A stretch of DNA of 64,000 nucleotides from Zavarzinia aquatilis (GTDB taxonomy: Bacteria; Pseudomonadota; Alphaproteobacteria; Zavarziniales; Zavarziniaceae), in the NCBI RefSeq assembly GCF_003173035.1, contig NZ_QGLE01000013.1:1-64000 (forward strand), in the 5' to 3' direction. Positions 60,053-64,000 of the stretch are shown here, piece by piece; the stretch's first letter is position 1; every line of letters begins with the position of its first letter. Both the position numbers and the translations under genes were made by a program. The notes under the pieces were generated by a model that saw only the letters and a program-made list of their open reading frames with translations, made no database searches and was not told where the DNA came from.

Positions 60053-63000
60053 TACCGCGAGAGTTTGTCGCGCAGGGCGAGCAGCTTGGCGAAGGGCGAA
60101 TCGGGATCGACCTTGGGCGGCGGCGGCTCGGACCGGCGGGGCCGGTTCTGGTTGCCATTGTGCGGACCCTTGGGACCCTTGCCCTGCGCCTGCTGATCGC
60201 GTGGCGGACGGGGGCCTTCATGGCGCTGGCCCTCATGCCGCTGCCCCTCATGACGCTGTCCCTCATGACGGGGCGGACGCGGACCCTGGGGGCCACGCGC
60301 CGGGGCGGCGTCGGCGGCGGGCTGGCCTTCCGGCGCGGCCTGCTGCGGGCCTTGCGGCTTGGGCTTCTTCGGCTTGCGGCGGCGGTCGCGCGGGTCGGGA
60401 TGTTTCTTCGGCTGGGGCGCGAACTGGCCGATCAGGCGCGGCGCCGGGGCTTCGCCGTCGGCGGCCGGCGGGGCATCGGCGGTATCGGCGCCAGCTTCCG
60501 CCACGGGCGCGTCGGGCGCGGGAGCCTCGGTCGGCGCGCCTTCGGCCTGAGGCTCGCCCTCGGCGGCGGCGACAGCCGCGACGTCGCCGTCACGGCGGGG
60601 CTTGCGATTGCGGCGACGACGGCGGCGCTTGTGCGGCTCGCCCGTGGTGGCTTCGCCTTCGATGGCCTCGATGTCGGCGCTCTCGGTGCCTTCGGCCGGG
60701 GCGGTCGCGGCAACCGGCTCCTCGCCCTCGATGGCGGGGACGGACTGGATCGGCGCTGGCGCGGCCGGTGCCACTGCCTCCGGGGTGGGCGCCGGGGTCG
60801 CCGCAGGGCGGGCCGGGCGCTGGGGCCGGCCCTTGCGGCCGCGCACGCGGTACCGCACGGCGCCATCCTCGAGAGTCAGCTTCTCGTAGCCGAGGGCGCG
60901 CATGACCGCGACGAATTCCTCGTTCGAGCAGCCGACGAGACCGGTCAACTCGCCGGTCGGGGTGATCATGTCCTCGCCCTGCTTCTCCCGCAGGGACTGG
61001 TCCAACCGCTCCAGCATGTCGATGCGGATCGCCTTGGCGCCGCAGCGGCGGAAACCGGCGACGGACAGCCACTGGTCCGGCGTCTGGCCGTCGAGCGGAT
61101 AGGCGACATGGCCGGGCGCGGGCGGCGCGACCGAACCGCTACCGGTCGCGATCGCCAGCAGGGTCAGCTTCAGCTGGGTCGCCTCGGGCTTCAGCAGCGC
61201 GGGCAGATAGACCGTCAGCTTGCCGAACTTGACGCCAAGGCGGCGCAGTTCCGCGCGGGCGGGCTGGGTCAGGCCGTCGAGTTCATCGGCGATGTCGCGC
61301 CGGGGAATGGCGCCCAGCGCCTCGCCCAGGCGGAAGGCGAGGCCGCGCGCCTGACCGGGCAATTCCTCGGCCGTCTGCAGCTTGGTCAGGGCGCCGAGCA
61401 CGGCTTCGATGCGGGCGGCGACGAAGCGCTCTACCCGGTGCAGCACGCGGTCGCGCTGGGCGCCGTCCAGCAATTCATGGGGCAGCAGATGCACGCGGGG
61501 GTGCAGCACGTCGCGGCCGGGCATCAGCCGGGCCAGCACGGCGCCATCCCACAGCACGCGGCCTTCGGGGTCGAGTTTGAAGATCTCGTCGCCGGCGGCT
61601 TCGAGTTCCTCGGTGCGGCGCGTGACCTCGGGACCGAGCGCGCGGTTGGCGGCGGCGAGCACCGCCTTGCCGTCGGCGCCTTCGGCGTCCGGATCGGGGA
61701 TGAATTTCAGGCCAGACATGCGTCCCACATACTCCCCTTCGACGAGAACGTCACCTGTGGAGTCGACCGCTCCCAGCAACTCACTCTCGCCAGCCAGTCT
61801 TCTGATCAGCGCGGACGATCGTCGATCGACGAAACGCTGGGTCAGTCTTTCGTGCAGCGCGTCCGACAGGCGATCCTCGATCGAACGGGCCTGTTCCTGT
61901 AGCGCCTCCGGGCGCTCAAGCCAATCCCCTCTGTACGACACGAAGGTCCATGTCCGGATATGGGCGAGCCTGGTCGCCAGCGTGTCGATGTCACCGAGCG
62001 TATCGTCCAGCCGGCGCAACTGGTCCTCGACCCAGGGGCCCGGCAGTCGCCCCTCGGTGGCGAGGTGGCGATAGATGCGGTGGAGCAGCCGAACATGGAC
62101 ATCCGCCATGGTCTTGCGGAAGTCGGGAATCTGGCAGACCTGCCACAGCAGCTCGACCCGCGCTCGGCCGGTGGCAAGCGCCGCGATCTCCTCATCCTCG
62201 GCGAGGGCGCGCAGGGAGGCCTGATCGTCGGCATCGCGCACGCGCATCAGGCCGGGCAGGGGCGGCTGGCGCTCCAGAGAGGCGAGAAGGGCGCGGGGCG
62301 ACGAGAAGTCGAGTTCTGCCGAGCGCCATTGCAGCTGGCGCACCGGGTCGAAGCGGTGGTTCTCCACCCGCGCGATCATGTCCTCGTCGAAGGGCTCGAT
62401 GCCGGCGGTGGTGCCGAAGGTGCCGTCGCGCATGTGGCGGCCGGCGCGGCCGGCGATCTGGGCGACCTCGGTCGGGAGCAGGGGGCGGTGGCGCTGGCCA
62501 TCGAATTTCTCGAGGCTGGCGAAGGCGACATGATCGACGCCGAGGTTCAGGCCCATGCCGACGGCATCGGTCGCGACCAGGTAATCGACTTCGCCCGCCT
62601 CGAACAGGGCGACCTGCGCGTTCCGCGTGCGCGGCGACAGCGCCCCGAGGACGACGGCGGCGCCGCCGCGCTGGCGCCGGATCGCCTCGGCGAGGGCATA
62701 GACCTCATTGGCCGAAAAGGCGACGATGGCCGAGCGTCGGGGCAGCCGCGCCAGCTTGCGATAACCGGCATGGGACAGGGTGGACAGCCGGGGGCGCGAG
62801 ACGAAGGCGGCGTCGGGGATCAGGCGGCGGATCACCGGCCGCATGGTCTCGGAGCCGAGGAACAGGGTCTCGGTCAGGCCGCGTGCCCGCAGCAGCCGGT
62901 CGGTGAAGACATGGCCGCGCTCGAGATCGGTCGCCAGCTGGATTTCATCGACCGCGAGGAAGTCGTAGCTGCGGTCCTGCGGCATGGCCTCGACGGTGGC

Positions 63001-63270
63001 GACCCAATAGCGCGCGTCGCGCCCGATCACCTTTTCCTCGCCGGTTACGAGGGCGACCGCCGCCTCGCCCTTGATCTTCACCACCCGGTCGTAGACCTCG
63101 CGGGCGAGCAGGCGCAGGGGCAGGCCGATGATGCCGGTCCGGTGCGCCAGCATCCGCTCGATGGCAAAATGGGTCTTGCCGGTGTTGGTTGGGCCGAGAA
63201 CGGCGGTAACCCTGCCTTCGGCGACCACGGAGACGGTCGGGCGGGCGAAGGGGCGAAGGGGGGGAGACAT
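60052..63270 (-). CDS. Suv3-like RNA helicase with long disordered tail
   Basis: A protein of about 1072 residues. The helicase core has Walker A VLGPTNTGKTHFAIERML, Walker B VDEIQLATD, LFLGSETMRPVIRRLIPD, VATDAVGMGLNLGVDHVAF and QIAGRAGRHMRDG, as in the Suv3 family. Helical and WH-like middle parts follow to about residue 770. The last 290 residues are disordered, first acidic/Ala-rich, then basic (KRRRRRRNRKPRRDG), then tandem RHEGQ repeats. The start MSPPLRPFARP at 63270 is preferred to one 26 codons upstream. Partner: the S4 protein. Confidence 0.9.
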   Translation of the reverse strand: MSPPLRPFARPTVSVVAEGRVTAVLGPTNTGKTHFAIERMLAHRTGIIGLPLRLLAREVYDRVVKIKGEAAVALVTGEEKVIGRDARYWVATVEAMPQDRSYDFLAVDEIQLATDLERGHVFTDRLLRARGLTETLFLGSETMRPVIRRLIPDAAFVSRPRLSTLSHAGYRKLARLPRRSAIVAFSANEVYALAEAIRRQRGGAAVVLGALSPRTRNAQVALFEAGEVDYLVATDAVGMGLNLGVDHVAFASLEKFDGQRHRPLLPTEVAQIAGRAGRHMRDGTFGTTAGIEPFDEDMIARVENHRFDPVRQLQWRSAELDFSSPRALLASLERQPPLPGLMRVRDADDQASLRALAEDEEIAALATGRARVELLWQVCQIPDFRKTMADVHVRLLHRIYRHLATEGRLPGPWVEDQLRRLDDTLGDIDTLATRLAHIRTWTFVSYRGDWLERPEALQEQARSIEDRLSDALHERLTQRFVDRRSSALIRRLAGESELLGAVDSTGDVLVEGEYVGRMSGLKFIPDPDAEGADGKAVLAAANRALGPEVTRRTEELEAAGDEIFKLDPEGRVLWDGAVLARLMPGRDVLHPRVHLLPHELLDGAQRDRVLHRVERFVAARIEAVLGALTKLQTAEELPGQARGLAFRLGEALGAIPRRDIADELDGLTQPARAELRRLGVKFGKLTVYLPALLKPEATQLKLTLLAIATGSGSVAPPAPGHVAYPLDGQTPDQWLSVAGFRRCGAKAIRIDMLERLDQSLREKQGEDMITPTGELTGLVGCSNEEFVAVMRALGYEKLTLEDGAVRYRVRGRKGRPQRPARPAATPAPTPEAVAPAAPAPIQSVPAIEGEEPVAATAPAEGTESADIEAIEGEATTGEPHKRRRRRRNRKPRRDGDVAAVAAAEGEPQAEGAPTEAPAPDAPVAEAGADTADAPPAADGEAPAPRLIGQFAPQPKKHPDPRDRRRKPKKPKPQGPQQAAPEGQPAADAAPARGPQGPRPPRHEGQRHEGQRHEGQRHEGPRPPRDQQAQGKGPKGPHNGNQNRPRRSEPPPPKVDPDSPFAKLLALRDKLSR

Positions 63271-63443
63271 GACCGCCAGAACATCGGATGCGCGGGGATA
63301 AATCTCAAGCCCCTCGTTGTCGCCGCGTGCTCGACTTGCAGCCGGCATCCGCCGCCAGCCGGGCCGGCGCCGACGTTCATGCCGATCTTCATTCCGGCGA
63401 AGTAAGCGCTCGGTCCGGGCAGCGTCGGCGCGGCCCGGACATC

Positions 63444-63932
63444 TCAGCCATAGGGGGCGTAGAGCTTGTGGTCGTCGCGGGTGAAGACCTCACCGAGTGG
63501 GGACGCCAGCACGAGCCAGAAGACATAGCCGCCGCCAAGGCCCAGCGCGAAGGCGGTGACGACCAGCGCGGCATCGGGGTCAAGGCCGGTCCAGCCAAGG
63601 GCCAGGTCGACGATGGCCGGGGGGTGGCCGCCCAGGGTCCGGCCCCGGCTGGCACTGGCCAGAAAGGCGAGCAGTGGCAGCAGCGCGGCGACAACGCCGC
63701 CAAGGGTCGCGACCAAGGGCGCCCGGGCCGCGAGGTGTCGACGCAGGGCAAGATAAAGCGGCAGGCCGAAGATCAGGCTGGGCAGATAGCCGCTGGCCAC
63801 CGCAATCATCATGAAATCCCCGACGCGATCGGTTGTCGTCGGCTCTGTGAGAGCGACCAGCATCGCCGGCGGCAGGGGGGCGAGCAGAAAGGCCGCGGCG
63901 GCCCGTTTCGAACTCGGAGGGGGAATGGCCAT
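63444..63932 (-). CDS. Hypothetical membrane protein
   Basis: A 162-residue protein with about four predicted membrane helices: AAAAFLLAPLPPAMLVAL, FMMIAVASGYLPSLIFGLPLYLAL, LVATLGGVVAALLPLLAFLA, LVVTAFALGLGGGYVFWLVLASPLGEVF. The family is not recognised. It stands alone, with a palindrome just upstream of its start. No function is proposed. Confidence 0.65.
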   Translation of the reverse strand: MAIPPPSSKRAAAAFLLAPLPPAMLVALTEPTTTDRVGDFMMIAVASGYLPSLIFGLPLYLALRRHLAARAPLVATLGGVVAALLPLLAFLASASRGRTLGGHPPAIVDLALGWTGLDPDAALVVTAFALGLGGGYVFWLVLASPLGEVFTRDDHKLYAPYG

Positions 63933-63940
63933 GGCGGTAT

Positions 63941-63978
63941 AACCATTATGAATCCATTAACATCCATAATGGTTTTTT
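63941..63978 (+). terminator. AT-rich hairpin near the window end
   Basis: AACCATTATG (63941-63950) and CATAATGGTT (63965-63974), a perfect 10-bp stem with a 14-nt loop, followed by TTTT. It is oriented as a plus-strand terminator but lies 9 bp upstream of a minus-strand start, so it might instead be an operator for that gene. Confidence 0.5.
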
Positions 63979-64000
63979 AATTTTGTTTTGGCCATCCCGA

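Overview
This window is high-GC bacterial chromosome from an alphaproteobacterium. The markers are the cell-cycle DNA methyltransferase CcrM, the hybrid kinase CckA directly downstream of flhB, CarD, an Atm1-type ABC exporter, a FlaF-like gene after flagellin, and a DUF1365/cyclopropane-synthase/photolyase cluster. A Rhodospirillales-like lineage fits, but I cannot name the genus. Most genes are ordinary core or lineage-core genes. There are no rRNA or tRNA genes and no CRISPR array that I can see.

Layout. 1-0.6 kb: tail of an IS110-type transposase cut by the window edge. 0.67-4.3 kb: DUF2867, ccrM, rnhB, radical SAM. 4.4-6.7 kb: a small accessory patch with a ParDE pair, an orphan HigA antitoxin behind a broken HigB remnant, a lower-GC PIN-like gene and an 8-bp tandem repeat. 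6.7-9.9 kb: GNAT, sseA, cysteine synthase, Nudix. 10-18.5 kb: two convergent units (DUF6134-SDR-NTF2-like, and photolyase-FAD oxidoreductase-DUF1365-CFA synthase-MFS). Each begins with a sequence resembling the RpoE/ChrR singlet-oxygen promoter (TGATCC, 18 bp, TAAG).

19-27.7 kb: flagellar export and rod genes (fliP, fliO, an FlhB-C-like protein, flgB, flgC, fliE, fliQ, fliR, flhB), then cckA and recA. 27.9-34.8 kb: a co-directional set of five genes: SH3/glycine-zipper lipoprotein, WD40-caspase, MoxR ATPase, VWA protein and a small secreted protein. This is the most system-like unit of uncertain function in the window. 35-40.7 kb: flgE, flgK, flgL, a FlaG-like gene, flagellin and a FlaF-like gene, with good sigma-54 promoters before flgE and flagellin. 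40.7-42.9 kb: a membrane diguanylate cyclase.

43-50 kb: LysR/EamA pair, a hypothetical gene, Atm1 exporter, psd-pssA (phosphatidylethanolamine synthesis) and a Rieske oxygenase. 50-54.9 kb: a padR-adaptor-RND efflux operon with a clear candidate operator. 55.2-56 kb: a two-domain cold-shock protein with an RGG-repeat linker. 56.1-63.3 kb: carD, fdxA, TerB-like, DUF2269, SDR-DoxX fusion, S4 protein and Suv3-like helicase. The window ends with a small membrane protein and a hairpin.
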